Positions 9,537 through 18,207 of a DNA stretch of 64,000 nt are shown here, one piece after another; position 1 is the stretch's first letter; each line of letters starts with the position of its first letter. A program made the position numbers and the translations under genes. Below the pieces are notes generated by a model, which made no database searches, was not told the origin of the DNA, and saw nothing but the letters and a program-made list of their open reading frames with translations. This DNA comes from Thioclava sp. SK-1 (lineage in GTDB: Bacteria; Pseudomonadota; Alphaproteobacteria; Rhodobacterales; Rhodobacteraceae): contig NZ_MDHA01000042.1 of the NCBI RefSeq assembly GCF_001705665.1, positions 62,001 through 126,000 of the forward strand, given 5' to 3'.

Positions 9537-10361
9537 ATGTTAACCGTAGAAACACGTCACGCCATCCATCCTGCCCATGCAAAGACGATGGATACCGCCG
9601 CATTGCGCGATAATTTCCTAACTGAAGGCATGTTTGCCGATGGTGAAATCCGTTTGGTCTACACGCATTATGACCGGTTCGTGATGGGCGGCGCCGTGCC
9701 CGGGGCAAAGACGCTTGTGCTGGATGTTGTGGATGAAACCAAAACGCCCAGCTTCCTTGATCGTCGCGAAATGGGGATCGTGAATATTGGTGATACCGGC
9801 ATGGTTTCGGCCGATGGCGAGACATATACACTGAATAGCGGGGATGTGCTGTATCTTGGAATGGGCACAGGTGCGGTCAGTTTTTCGGGTGCGGGACGGT
9901 TCTATATTACCTCTGCACCGGCCCATGCGAAATTTCCGAATAAGCTTGTGACTCTGGCCGATTGCGTTGAGGTCAAAATGGGCGATGTCGAAAATTCAAA
10001 CAAGCGCACGATCAAACAGTTCATTCACCCCAATGTCATGGAAAGCTGCCAGCTGATCCTTGGCTATACGTCGCTTGAAGATGGCTCGGTCTGGAACACA
10101 ATCCCCAGCCACATCCATGACCGTCGAATGGAAGCCTATCTGTATTGGGGTATGGATGATGCCAGCCGGGTCTTGCATCTGATGGGAGAGCCAACAGAAA
10201 CCCGCCACTTGATGATTGCAAATGAAGAGGGGGCGATTTCGCCGCCATGGTCGATCCACTCGGGCGCAGGCATCGGAAAATACACCTTTATCTGGGCGAT
10301 GGCGGGCGACAACGTCGATTATACAGATATGGACTTTATCCAACCGGAGGATTTGCGCTGA
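9537..10361 (+). CDS. kduI: 5-dehydro-4-deoxy-D-glucuronate isomerase KduI
   Basis: 274 residues from ATG 9537 (MLTVETRHAIHPAHAKTM), matching the usual KduI start and preceded by AAAGGA; ATG 9519 would add six residues. Core KduI features are DTAALRDNFL, THYDRFVMGGAVPG, FLDRREMGIVNIG and a cupin metal site IPSHIHDRRMEAYLYW plus SPPWSIHSGAG. It isomerises the product of unsaturated uronate opening to 3-deoxy-D-glycero-2,5-hexodiulosonate. It directly follows the TRAP genes, and its TGA shares one base with the kduD ATG. Confidence 0.93.
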   Translation: MLTVETRHAIHPAHAKTMDTAALRDNFLTEGMFADGEIRLVYTHYDRFVMGGAVPGAKTLVLDVVDETKTPSFLDRREMGIVNIGDTGMVSADGETYTLNSGDVLYLGMGTGAVSFSGAGRFYITSAPAHAKFPNKLVTLADCVEVKMGDVENSNKRTIKQFIHPNVMESCQLILGYTSLEDGSVWNTIPSHIHDRRMEAYLYWGMDDASRVLHLMGEPTETRHLMIANEEGAISPPWSIHSGAGIGKYTFIWAMAGDNVDYTDMDFIQPEDLR

Positions 10362-11104
10362 TGTCCGGGATCTTTGATCTAAGCGGTCAACGGGCGCTGG
10401 TTACAGGGGCGAATACCGGGATTGGCCAGGCGATTGCGCTGTCGCTGGCCGCGCAGGGCGCCTTTGTGACCTGTGCCGGGCGACGGGCCTGTGATGAAAC
10501 CGTGTCGATGATCACCGATGCACGGGGCAATGCCGATTCCCTTCTGCTGGATTTTTCCGATCCGATGGCAGCAAAAAATGTTTTCGCCGGGGCAGGTTAC
10601 AGTCTGTTGGTAAATAACGCCGGCATCATCCGCCGCAATGATAGTGTTGATTTTACCGAAGACGATTGGGACGCGGTGATGGATGTAAACGCCAAGGCCT
10701 TGTTCTTCACCTGCCAGGCCTTCGGCAAAGAGCTGATTGCCAAGGGCGCACCGGGTGCGGTGGTGAATATTGCATCGTTGTTGTCATTTCAGGGCGGCAT
10801 TCGGGTGCCCAGTTACACGGCATCGAAACACGGTGTGGCCGGGATCACTAAGATCCTGGCCAATGAATGGGCACCCCATAACATTACGGTCAACGCGATT
10901 GCGCCGGGATATATCGCAACCAATAACACCGAAGCTTTGCGAAATGACCCAGACCGCGCCAAGGCGATTTTGGATCGGATTCCGGCCGGGCGTTGGGGCG
11001 ATCCCGAAGATATTGGTGGCACAGCCGCCTATCTGTGTTCGCGTGCTGCAAAATATGTCACGGGGGCTGTGTTGAACGTTGATGGCGGCTGGTTGGCACG
11101 CTGA
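10361..11104 (+). CDS. kduD: 2-dehydro-3-deoxy-D-gluconate 5-dehydrogenase KduD (SDR)
   Basis: 247 residues from ATG 10361, overlapping the kduI stop by one base. Classical short-chain dehydrogenase: TGANTGIGQ cofactor loop near residue 14, NNAGII, catalytic Ser-Tyr-Lys set in SLLSFQGG...SYTASKHG, and the C-terminal VLNVDGGW. KduD reduces 3-deoxy-hexodiulosonate to 2-keto-3-deoxygluconate (KDG) with NAD(P)H. KDG kinase and aldolase are not in the window, so the pathway must be completed elsewhere. Confidence 0.9.
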   Translation: MSGIFDLSGQRALVTGANTGIGQAIALSLAAQGAFVTCAGRRACDETVSMITDARGNADSLLLDFSDPMAAKNVFAGAGYSLLVNNAGIIRRNDSVDFTEDDWDAVMDVNAKALFFTCQAFGKELIAKGAPGAVVNIASLLSFQGGIRVPSYTASKHGVAGITKILANEWAPHNITVNAIAPGYIATNNTEALRNDPDRAKAILDRIPAGRWGDPEDIGGTAAYLCSRAAKYVTGAVLNVDGGWLAR

Positions 11105-11111
11105 TCGCATT

Positions 11112-11142
11112 TTTGGGCGGGTGGATATATCATTCGCCCAAA
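11112..11142 (+). terminator. Hairpin downstream of kduD
   Basis: TTTGGGCG (11112-11119) pairs perfectly with CGCCCAAA (11135-11142) 8 bp after the kduD stop. No U-run follows the stem on the + strand. It probably marks the 3' end of the uronate operon mRNA. Confidence 0.45.
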
Positions 11143-11237
11143 CCACCGCGCCCAACGCTATGCGTTTTTTGCAAGACAGGGATGTGAACTGATCATTCCA
11201 TAAACCTTGCCTGTATGGATCTGTCGCACCATATTAA

Positions 11238-11254
11238 AACTGAACATATCAGTT
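11238..11254. promoter_or_regulatory. AACTGA-N5-TCAGTT palindrome
   Basis: A perfect 6-bp inverted repeat, with imperfect extension to ATATT/AATAT on both sides, sits 17 bp before a small exported ORF. It could be an operator or a 5'-UTR hairpin just ahead of the GGAGA ribosome site. Confidence 0.35.
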
Positions 11255-11271
11255 CAATATGGAGAGACGAT

Positions 11272-11421
11272 ATGAAACGGACCTTCGCAGCCGCTGTGAT
11301 CCTGGCGCTTTGGGCCAGTGCGTCACTGGCCTTTGACGTTGATATGCCACGGTTGGAATTTGGTGCCTTGGCACCATCTGTCGTGCAGACAGCCGGCGCG
11401 GCTCAGTCGTGTGGGGACTGA
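11272..11421 (+). CDS. Small exported hypothetical protein
   Basis: 49 residues from ATG 11272, preceded by GGAGA (11261-11265). Residues 1-20 form a clean signal peptide ([20 protein letters not shown]), leaving a mature peptide of about 29 residues with a single Cys near the C terminus. The last 19 bp overlap the 3' end of the convergent trhO. A signal peptide plus ribosome site and upstream palindrome argue for a real gene. I do not recognise the family, and function is unknown. Confidence 0.5.
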   Translation: MKRTFAAAVILALWASASLAFDVDMPRLEFGALAPSVVQTAGAAQSCGD

Positions 11422-12323
11422 TCGGACCCGATGTGCCGTTCTCCGCGGGCGCGGGCCAGCTGGATTTGTTGCTGACGTTCGCGAAAACGACCACGATCTT
11501 CGTCACTGAATTCATTGATGCAGCGGTGACAGCTCACACCGGGTTCATAGCCGGGCTTGGCTTTGCCGTCTTCAGATAGCGGCCGACGGCAGGCGTGGCA
11601 CAGATCATAGCTGCCCTCTTGCAACCCATGTGTCAGGCTGACGCGACCATCAAAGACAAAGCATTCACCCTCCCACATGCTGGTATCCTGCGGCACCTCT
11701 TCTAAATATTTCAAGATGCCACCTTTCAGGTGATACACATCTTCAACGCCCTGACCAATCAGGTAATTCGTTGATTTTTCACATCGAATTCCGCCGGTGC
11801 AGAACATGGCGACCCGTTTGTTGTGAAACCGCTCCTTGTTCTTTTGCCACCATTCGGGGAAATCGCGGAAGGACTCCGTCTTGGGGTCCACTGCGCCCTT
11901 AAATGTGCCGATCTCCACCTCATAATCATTGCGGGTGTCGATGACGACAACATCGGGGGCCGAGATCAGCTCATTCCAATCTTGTGCTTCGATGTAATGG
12001 CCAACGCTTGCAGTGGGATCGATATCGGGTTGTCCCATTGTCACGATCTCTTTTTTCAGACGTACTTTCATACGGTTGAACGGCATGTCGGTGGCCGTGC
12101 TTTCTTTCCATTCCAGCGTGGCACAGCCGGGCAGGGCACGGATGGCGGCAAGCACCGCGTCAATACCTGCACGTGGACCGGCAATTGTGCCGTTGATCCC
12201 TTCGCGTGCCAAAAGCAGCGTGCCTTTGACACCCTGCGCACAGGCAATCTGCGCGAGCGGCCCACGCAGCGCATCAGGGTCGTCAAAACATGTGAAATGA
12301 TAGAGTGCAGCAACAGTATACAT
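11403..12323 (-). CDS. trhO: tRNA uridine 34 hydroxylase TrhO (rhodanese family)
   Basis: 306 residues from ATG 12323 ([13 protein letters not shown]); a longer frame runs back into pncA and was rejected. An N-terminal ferredoxin-like UPF0176 domain (about 1-95, [16 protein letters not shown]) is followed by a rhodanese domain with [18 protein letters not shown] and active-site loop [15 protein letters not shown] Cys-rich tail follows ([16 protein letters not shown]). TrhO makes 5-hydroxyuridine at tRNA wobble U34 using prephenate-independent O2 chemistry in known members. It is divergent from pncA. Confidence 0.9.
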   Translation of the reverse strand: MYTVAALYHFTCFDDPDALRGPLAQIACAQGVKGTLLLAREGINGTIAGPRAGIDAVLAAIRALPGCATLEWKESTATDMPFNRMKVRLKKEIVTMGQPDIDPTASVGHYIEAQDWNELISAPDVVVIDTRNDYEVEIGTFKGAVDPKTESFRDFPEWWQKNKERFHNKRVAMFCTGGIRCEKSTNYLIGQGVEDVYHLKGGILKYLEEVPQDTSMWEGECFVFDGRVSLTHGLQEGSYDLCHACRRPLSEDGKAKPGYEPGVSCHRCINEFSDEDRGRFRERQQQIQLARARGERHIGSDQSPHD

Positions 12324-12432
12324 GGCCGATCCCTTACCCCTACAGCCCCCTGTCAGGCAAGCCCGATTGACCATGCACCACATAGGATTTACGCATTGAG
12401 GCACTGCCTCAGCCCACCGGAAGGATCCTGAC

Positions 12433-13032
12433 ATGTCGCAATCTGCCCTGATCGTTATTGATGTGCAAAATGATTTCTGCCCCGGCGGTGCGCTTGCGGT
12501 GGCCGATGGTGATGCGATTGTCGCGCCGATCAATGCGATGATGCAGGATTTCCCGGTTACGGTTCTGACCCAGGATTGGCATCCCGCCGATCATGCGTCT
12601 TTCGCGGATAATCATCCCGGTGCGTTGGCTTATGACCAGATTGATATGCCCTATGGTCCGCAAACCCTGTGGCCCGATCATTGTATCTGGGGATCCGACG
12701 GCGCCAAATTTCATCCTGCGCTGCATATTGATCCGGCAGATTTAATTCTGCGCAAAGGGTTTCGCCCGCATATCGACAGCTACAGCGCGTTTTTTGAAAA
12801 CGATCATGAAACGCCAACCGGGTTGCGAGGATATTTGCAAGATCGCGACATTACTGACCTGACATTTGTCGGTCTGGCATTGGATTTTTGCGTGGCATGG
12901 TCTGCGATTGATGCCGCCAAATTGGGCTTTCGGGCCACTGTGGTGGAACAGGCCTGCCGGGCGATTGATCTGAACGGATCATTGGCCGCAGCGCGTCAGG
13001 CGATGCAAGAGGCTGGCGTGACACTGGCCTAA
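12433..13032 (+). CDS. pncA: Nicotinamidase PncA
   Basis: 199 residues. The isochorismatase-fold catalytic triad is visible: Asp10 (IVIDVQNDF), Lys108 (ILRKGF) and Cys153 ([10 protein letters not shown]). Metal ligands are Asp48, His50 ([10 protein letters not shown]) and His83 (WPDHCIWG). It deaminates nicotinamide to nicotinate, which the pncB product 640 bp downstream uses, so NAD salvage genes are grouped although the gene between them lies on the other strand. The stop overlaps the convergent neighbour by 4 bp. Confidence 0.95.
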   Translation: MSQSALIVIDVQNDFCPGGALAVADGDAIVAPINAMMQDFPVTVLTQDWHPADHASFADNHPGALAYDQIDMPYGPQTLWPDHCIWGSDGAKFHPALHIDPADLILRKGFRPHIDSYSAFFENDHETPTGLRGYLQDRDITDLTFVGLALDFCVAWSAIDAAKLGFRATVVEQACRAIDLNGSLAAARQAMQEAGVTLA

Positions 13033-13580
13033 TCGGGTGCCAATGCAAAGGTTGCTGCGCCATCAAAACCGCAGCGATCCATCGCCTTTAGATAAGCGGC
13101 AGTGAACCCGTTAAGCGAGAAGCTGTAATGGCCGTCTTTGCCCGGTGCGGTAAACTCCAGCAGCCCATTGCGGTGCATGGCGTGCAACATATTATCTGTG
13201 GCCGGGCCGTTGAACACCGCCCTGGCCCAGACCAGCCCTTCGTCATTCAGGCCCGATTGCGCAACGGTCGTGGTGCTGTCGCCATCGTCAAACACCGCCA
13301 CGGCCTGATCATGATCACGATATAATGGCAGATAGTGACGCGGCGCGGTTTCCAAATATGTCACTGGCGGATTGACCGTGGGTGGACCTGCATCTTGTGA
13401 TGTCAGCGACACAGAGACGGTTGGCATCCCGTCTCCACCCGTGCGTGCCGTGCATTCCAGCCAATCGTCATCGCCACTGGTTTGCGGAATAACAGATACG
13501 CGCCAATCGCGATAGGACCATGTTTCCTCGGCACCTGCCGGTGTTGCCATGGCTAAGGCCAAGATAATTGCGGCTTTCAT
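13029..13580 (-). CDS. Exported protein, possibly IalB-like
   Basis: 183 residues from ATG 13580, with a signal peptide (about 1-17, ending AGA-EE). The mature part has WSYRDWRVSV near its start, two Cys residues (WLECTAR and MDRCGF), and a C-terminal FSLNGFTAAYLKAMDRCGF. This pattern faintly resembles the invasion-associated locus B (IalB/DUF1176-like) exported proteins of alphaproteobacteria, but the match is weak. Periplasmic location is well supported; function is unknown. It lies between and opposite to pncA and pncB. Confidence 0.65.
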   Translation of the reverse strand: MKAAIILALAMATPAGAEETWSYRDWRVSVIPQTSGDDDWLECTARTGGDGMPTVSVSLTSQDAGPPTVNPPVTYLETAPRHYLPLYRDHDQAVAVFDDGDSTTTVAQSGLNDEGLVWARAVFNGPATDNMLHAMHRNGLLEFTAPGKDGHYSFSLNGFTAAYLKAMDRCGFDGAATFALAPD

Positions 13581-13671
13581 CAGGTCCTCTTTTCGGCACA
13601 AATGGCGCCGCTCTCTTGCAATATACCCGCCAACCCTGCTTAAACCTAAGCAGTCATTGCGGAGATCCAGC

Positions 13672-14979
13672 ATGGTCGACATTGCCACGCGCGTCTATAA
13701 TCACAAATGGAAAATTGATCCGATTATTCGGTCATTGATTGATACCGATTTTTATAAACTGTTGATGTGTCAGTCTATTTTCAAAAACAACCCTGACACG
13801 GTGGTGCGGTTTTCCTTGATAAATCGGTCGAAAGATATCCGCATGGCGGATCTGATCGACGAAACCGAACTGCGTGAGCAGCTGGATTATGCGCGCAATC
13901 TGAAGCTGTCGCGCGGCGAAAGCACATGGATGCGCGGCAACATGTTCTATGGAAAACGGCAGATGTTTCGGTCGGATTTTATGGAATGGTTCGATAATTA
14001 TCAGCTGCCGGCCTATGACCTACAGGTGAAGGACGGCCAATATGAGCTGACATTTGAAGGCAAATGGCATGAGGTCATGTTATGGGAAATCCCGGCCTTG
14101 GCGATCCTTATGGAATTACGGTCGCGGGCGGTATTGAACCGGATGCGGCGGTTTGAACTGCAGGTACTTTATGCCCGCGCGATGACCAAGATTTGGGAAA
14201 AAATCGAGCAGCTAAAAGGTCTTGAAGGGCTGAAGATAGCGGATTTTGGCACCCGGCGCCGGCATAGTTTCCTTTGGCAGGATTGGTGCGTTCAAGCGAT
14301 GTTGGAGGGGCTGGGCGATGTCGCGGATGGCGGCGCGTTTACGGGCACCTCAAATTGTCTGGTTGCCATGCGCCGTGATATCGAAGCCGTGGGAACCAAT
14401 GCCCATGAAATGCCGATGGTTTATGCCGCGCTGGCGCAGGACGATACGGCGTTGGCGCGTGCGCCCTACAAGGTTTTGGCGGATTGGCATGAAGAACATG
14501 AAGGCAATCTGCGTATCATCCTGCCCGACACCTACGGCACTGATGGTTTCTTGGAACATGCGCCGGAATGGCTGGCGGGGTGGACAGGGATCCGTATCGA
14601 TTCCGGTGATCCGGTGCAGGCAGCCGAATCCGCGATCAAATGGTGGCAGGCCCATGGTGAAGACCCGCGGGAAAAGCTGGTGATTTTCTCCGACGGATTG
14701 GACGTGGCGCAGATCAAAGAGCTGCACGCGCGTTTTCACGGCCGGGTGAAATGCTCATTCGGGTGGGGCACATTGTTGACCAATGATTTCCGGGATCTGG
14801 CCCCCGATGGTGGGCTGGCGCCATTCAGCCTTGTGTGTAAAGCGGTGGCTGCAGATGGCAAACCCACAGTGAAACTGTCGGATAACCCAAATAAAGCAAT
14901 GGGCCCAGCAGAGGAAATAGCGCGATATAAACGCGTCTTCGGGATCACCAATCAAACCCGCCAAGATGTGATCGTTTGA
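13672..14979 (+). CDS. pncB: Nicotinate phosphoribosyltransferase PncB
   Basis: 435 residues from ATG 13672, with GGAG 7 nt upstream. Family motifs are SLIDTDFYKLLMCQ near the N terminus, FGTRRRHSFLWQ, GTSNCLVAM, the phosphoribosyl site TGIRIDSGDP, and VIFSDGLDVAQI...CSFGWGTLLTND. The enzyme converts nicotinate and PRPP to nicotinate mononucleotide. It complements PncA for a deamidating NAD salvage route. Confidence 0.95.
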   Translation: MVDIATRVYNHKWKIDPIIRSLIDTDFYKLLMCQSIFKNNPDTVVRFSLINRSKDIRMADLIDETELREQLDYARNLKLSRGESTWMRGNMFYGKRQMFRSDFMEWFDNYQLPAYDLQVKDGQYELTFEGKWHEVMLWEIPALAILMELRSRAVLNRMRRFELQVLYARAMTKIWEKIEQLKGLEGLKIADFGTRRRHSFLWQDWCVQAMLEGLGDVADGGAFTGTSNCLVAMRRDIEAVGTNAHEMPMVYAALAQDDTALARAPYKVLADWHEEHEGNLRIILPDTYGTDGFLEHAPEWLAGWTGIRIDSGDPVQAAESAIKWWQAHGEDPREKLVIFSDGLDVAQIKELHARFHGRVKCSFGWGTLLTNDFRDLAPDGGLAPFSLVCKAVAADGKPTVKLSDNPNKAMGPAEEIARYKRVFGITNQTRQDVIV

Positions 14980-15000
14980 ATAAGAAAGCCTGCGTCACAT

Positions 15001-15034
15001 CCGCCCCGGTGCCATACGGCGTCCGGGCGGTTTT
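15001..15034 (+). terminator. Rho-independent terminator of pncB
   Basis: CCGCCCCGG pairs with CCGGGCGG (8 bp with one bulged C) around a 13-nt loop and is followed by TTTT, 21 bp after the pncB stop. Confidence 0.65.
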
Positions 15035-15113
15035 GGCGCTGCTTTATCAACACCGCGCTGGCTGATATGGTGGCGCTGGCCGCAGGCCCGCCCAATTTGA
15101 AAAGAGCGCTGAT

Positions 15114-16919
15114 ATGACCGAAACGCCGTCCCCGTCACCAGAACACGAGCCCGCCGGGCGGTTCGGCTGGCTGAAACAAAATGATCTGTGGAAACTGCTT
15201 AGCAGCGGCGTTCGAGAACAGTCGCGCTATTATGTAATTGCGATCATCGCGATGGTGGTTGTGGCGCTGACCTCGGCTGCGACGGCATGGGTGATGCAAT
15301 CCATCATCGACACGATGGCACAGCCCGATAACACTGCTGCGGTTATGGGGGTTGCGGGTCTTGTGATCTTGATTTTTACAACCAAGGGCATCGCGAATTA
15401 CGTGCAAAGCGTATTCATGAGTCGGGCGGGAAATCAAATCGTCGCCAATCAGCAGCTAAGCGTCTATCGCAAGCTGATGCGGCAGGGGGTTGCGTTTTAC
15501 AACCTGAATGAATCTTCCAATTTGATGATGAAAATCACCACCGGCGCGGCCTCGGCGCGGGCGCTGATTGAAACCTTTGTCTCATCCTTGGCGCGTGACG
15601 CGTTGACATTGGTGGGGCTGGTTGCGGTGATGATTTACCAGCAACCGCTATTGTCGATGGTGTCGTTGATCTTTGGTCCGCTGGCGATTTTGGGCATTCG
15701 TCTGATCGTGCGCAAAGTGCGCGATATCATGGAGAAACAACTGGAATCCTCGGCGGAATTTATCAAGGCACTGCAAGAGACATCGCGCGGCATTCAAGTG
15801 ATTAAAATCTTTTCGTTAGAAGATCAGATGAATGCGCGGATGGAACGCACGGTGCGCGAAATTCAGAAGCGGTCAAACAAAAGCGCGCGGTTAGAAGCAA
15901 TTACGTCGCCGCTGATGGAATCGCTCTCGGGGTTTGCGATCGCCGGCGTTGTGGCGCTGTCCTCAGTGACGGTTCTGGGCGCAGAGGCCACGACACCCGG
16001 AAAGCTGATGTCATTCATCACCGCATTGTTGATGGCATATGAACCGGCCAAACGGCTGTCGCGCATGCGTATTTCGGTAGAGCGAAATATGGTCGGTGTG
16101 CGGATGTTGTTTGGTATTTTGAACCAACCCGATATGCTGACACAGTCCGAAAATGCCACGCCTTTGCAATCCGGCCCCGGGAAAGTTGTTCTGGATCAGG
16201 TCAGCTTTGCCTATCAAGATGACCGGCGCGTGCTGCGCGATGTGGATCTAACGTTTGAGGGCGGTAAGACCACCGCGTTGGTCGGGCAATCGGGCAGCGG
16301 TAAATCCACGGTTATGAATTTGGTGATGCGGATGTATGATCCGGTCAGCGGCAAGGTTACGATTGACGGTCAAGATATCTCAGAGGTGACCTTTGATACG
16401 CTGCGCGCGCGCATGTCTTATGTTGGGCAAGATACGTTCTTGTTCGGGACGACAGTGATGGAAAATTTGCGTATGTCGCGCCCAGATGCCAGCTATGAAG
16501 AGGTGATCGCTGCCGCGAAAGACGCCAATGCACATGAATTTATCATGGAACTTGCACATGGCTATCACACCGAGGTGGGCGAAAACGGCGGGTCTTTATC
16601 GGGCGGCCAACGTCAACGGCTGTCGATTGCGCGTGCAATGTTGCGAAACGCGGAAATCCTGCTGCTGGATGAGGCGACATCGGCGTTGGACGCGACCTCT
16701 GAAGCGTTGATCAAAGAGGCGCTGGACCGGATCACAAAGGACAAAACGACCATCGTGATTGCGCATCGGCTGTCGACCATTCTTAGCGCGGATCAGATTT
16801 ATGTTCTGCAAGATGGTCATGTTGTGGAAGGTGGCTCGGCAGATGAATTGCTGGCCAAAGGCGGGGCGTTTAAGACCCTGTTTGACCAGCAATTTTCAAG
16901 CCGTCATCAGCGAAAATAG
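15114..16919 (+). CDS. MsbA-like ABC exporter (fused TMD-NBD)
   Basis: 601 residues. Six TM segments lie within about 30-330, followed by a nucleotide-binding domain with Walker A GQSGSGKST, Q-loop YVGQDTFLFG, signature LSGGQRQRLSIARA, Walker B ILLLDEATSALD and H-loop IAHRLSTI. Length and half-transporter layout match MsbA/lipid-A or multidrug exporters. Substrate is unknown. Conserved neighbours that would specify lipid A are missing here. It is convergent with the HlyD gene with only 4 bp between. Confidence 0.88.
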   Translation: MTETPSPSPEHEPAGRFGWLKQNDLWKLLSSGVREQSRYYVIAIIAMVVVALTSAATAWVMQSIIDTMAQPDNTAAVMGVAGLVILIFTTKGIANYVQSVFMSRAGNQIVANQQLSVYRKLMRQGVAFYNLNESSNLMMKITTGAASARALIETFVSSLARDALTLVGLVAVMIYQQPLLSMVSLIFGPLAILGIRLIVRKVRDIMEKQLESSAEFIKALQETSRGIQVIKIFSLEDQMNARMERTVREIQKRSNKSARLEAITSPLMESLSGFAIAGVVALSSVTVLGAEATTPGKLMSFITALLMAYEPAKRLSRMRISVERNMVGVRMLFGILNQPDMLTQSENATPLQSGPGKVVLDQVSFAYQDDRRVLRDVDLTFEGGKTTALVGQSGSGKSTVMNLVMRMYDPVSGKVTIDGQDISEVTFDTLRARMSYVGQDTFLFGTTVMENLRMSRPDASYEEVIAAAKDANAHEFIMELAHGYHTEVGENGGSLSGGQRQRLSIARAMLRNAEILLLDEATSALDATSEALIKEALDRITKDKTTIVIAHRLSTILSADQIYVLQDGHVVEGGSADELLAKGGAFKTLFDQQFSSRHQRK

Positions 16920-16923
16920 TGTC

Positions 16924-18207
16924 TTAGTCCTCGCGCAGAGCGTAGGAAAGATAGTCGGTCATCGGTTTCACCAAAATGGAGGCCGGGCTGCGTGAGCCTG
17001 TCTGGATAAAAGCCTCCAGTGGCATGCCCGGTTGCAGGCCCAAACCCAGCAGCTCTTGCCGCTCCCCTTCGGGAATTGCCAATTCTGCGGTGAAATATGT
17101 CGCCCCGGTCGCATCATCTGTGACAGTATCGGCTGAAACGGTGCGCACAGTGGCCGGGAAGCTGGGCGTTGTGCGCGAGTTGAAATTGGGGAAGCGCACC
17201 ATCGCCTCTTGTCCAGAATGCACACGGTCAATTTGAATCGGGTCGATCTTGACAGAAAACACCAAAGGAACCTCTTGCGGAACGATAGAGACGACCGCAC
17301 TTCCCGGGCTGACCACACCGCCAATCGTGTGGATTTGCAGCCCCAGAACCGTGCCTGACATCGGGGCGCGCAGCACCAAACGGCCAAGCCGCGTTTCGAC
17401 CACCCGCAGGTTCTCGCGCAGCTCGGTTTCTTGTGGTTGCAGGCTGCGCAGTTCATTTTGCGCTTCTTCGCGCCGTTCGGCGGCAAGGCGCAGCGCCTCA
17501 ATTTCAAATCCGGCGATCGCGCTTTTGGCTTCTGCGATTGACGCCTCAAGCGAGCCTAACTCACCTTCCAGTTCGGCAGCTTCGCGTTGCAATGCGGATA
17601 CGCGCGAGAATTGCGTCAACCCCCGTTCAAACAACGATTGCTGATCTTTTAGCTCTGACACGATCAGATCTACCTGTGTTTGACGTGCGTGTTTTTGCCG
17701 TTCATAGCCCTGGATCAAGGAGCGCGATTGCACCTTTCGTTCGTCCAACTGCGACAACGTGCGGTCCAACGTGTCGCGCCGCGCGGTGAACAGGGCGCGT
17801 TCTTCGCGCATCAGGCTGGCGACTTTTGCGTCAGAGGCGGCGTCTTGCAGTTCTGGTCGATAGGTCAGCGGGGCGTCCAGAACCTCTGCCGTCAACCGAT
17901 CCATCCGCGCCAGGGCCTCATATACCTGCCCTTGCAGCAAACCTTGCTGTGCTTCCAGCTCTGTCGGGTCCAATTTCAGCATTTGCTGGCCGGCCATCAC
18001 GCTGTCGCCATCACGCACATCAATTTCAGAAATAATTCCGCCATCAGGGTGCTGAATAGTTTGGTGGCGTGCTTCGACCTGAACCGTGCCGGGGGCGACG
18101 ACGGCACCGTTGATCTCGGTCACGACAGCCCAAGCGGAAAACCCGCCCAGTGCCAGAACGATGACAATAATGCCCATGATGACGTGACGGGTTGGGGACC
18201 AGTTCAT
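16924..18207 (-). CDS. Type I secretion membrane-fusion protein (HlyD/PrtE family)
   Basis: 427 residues: one N-terminal TM (about 10-30), a biotinyl-lipoyl-like segment GTVQVEARHQTIQHPDGGII, a long coiled-coil (about 85-270) with many Glu/Gln/Leu repeats, and the returning lipoyl half RLVLRAPMSGTVLGLQIHTIGGVV, then a beta-barrel domain. It links the inner-membrane ABC protein to an outer-membrane TolC. It overlaps the ABC gene by 4 bp (ATGA). No TolC or RTX substrate is nearby. Confidence 0.92.
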   Translation of the reverse strand: MNWSPTRHVIMGIIVIVLALGGFSAWAVVTEINGAVVAPGTVQVEARHQTIQHPDGGIISEIDVRDGDSVMAGQQMLKLDPTELEAQQGLLQGQVYEALARMDRLTAEVLDAPLTYRPELQDAASDAKVASLMREERALFTARRDTLDRTLSQLDERKVQSRSLIQGYERQKHARQTQVDLIVSELKDQQSLFERGLTQFSRVSALQREAAELEGELGSLEASIAEAKSAIAGFEIEALRLAAERREEAQNELRSLQPQETELRENLRVVETRLGRLVLRAPMSGTVLGLQIHTIGGVVSPGSAVVSIVPQEVPLVFSVKIDPIQIDRVHSGQEAMVRFPNFNSRTTPSFPATVRTVSADTVTDDATGATYFTAELAIPEGERQELLGLGLQPGMPLEAFIQTGSRSPASILVKPMTDYLSYALRED

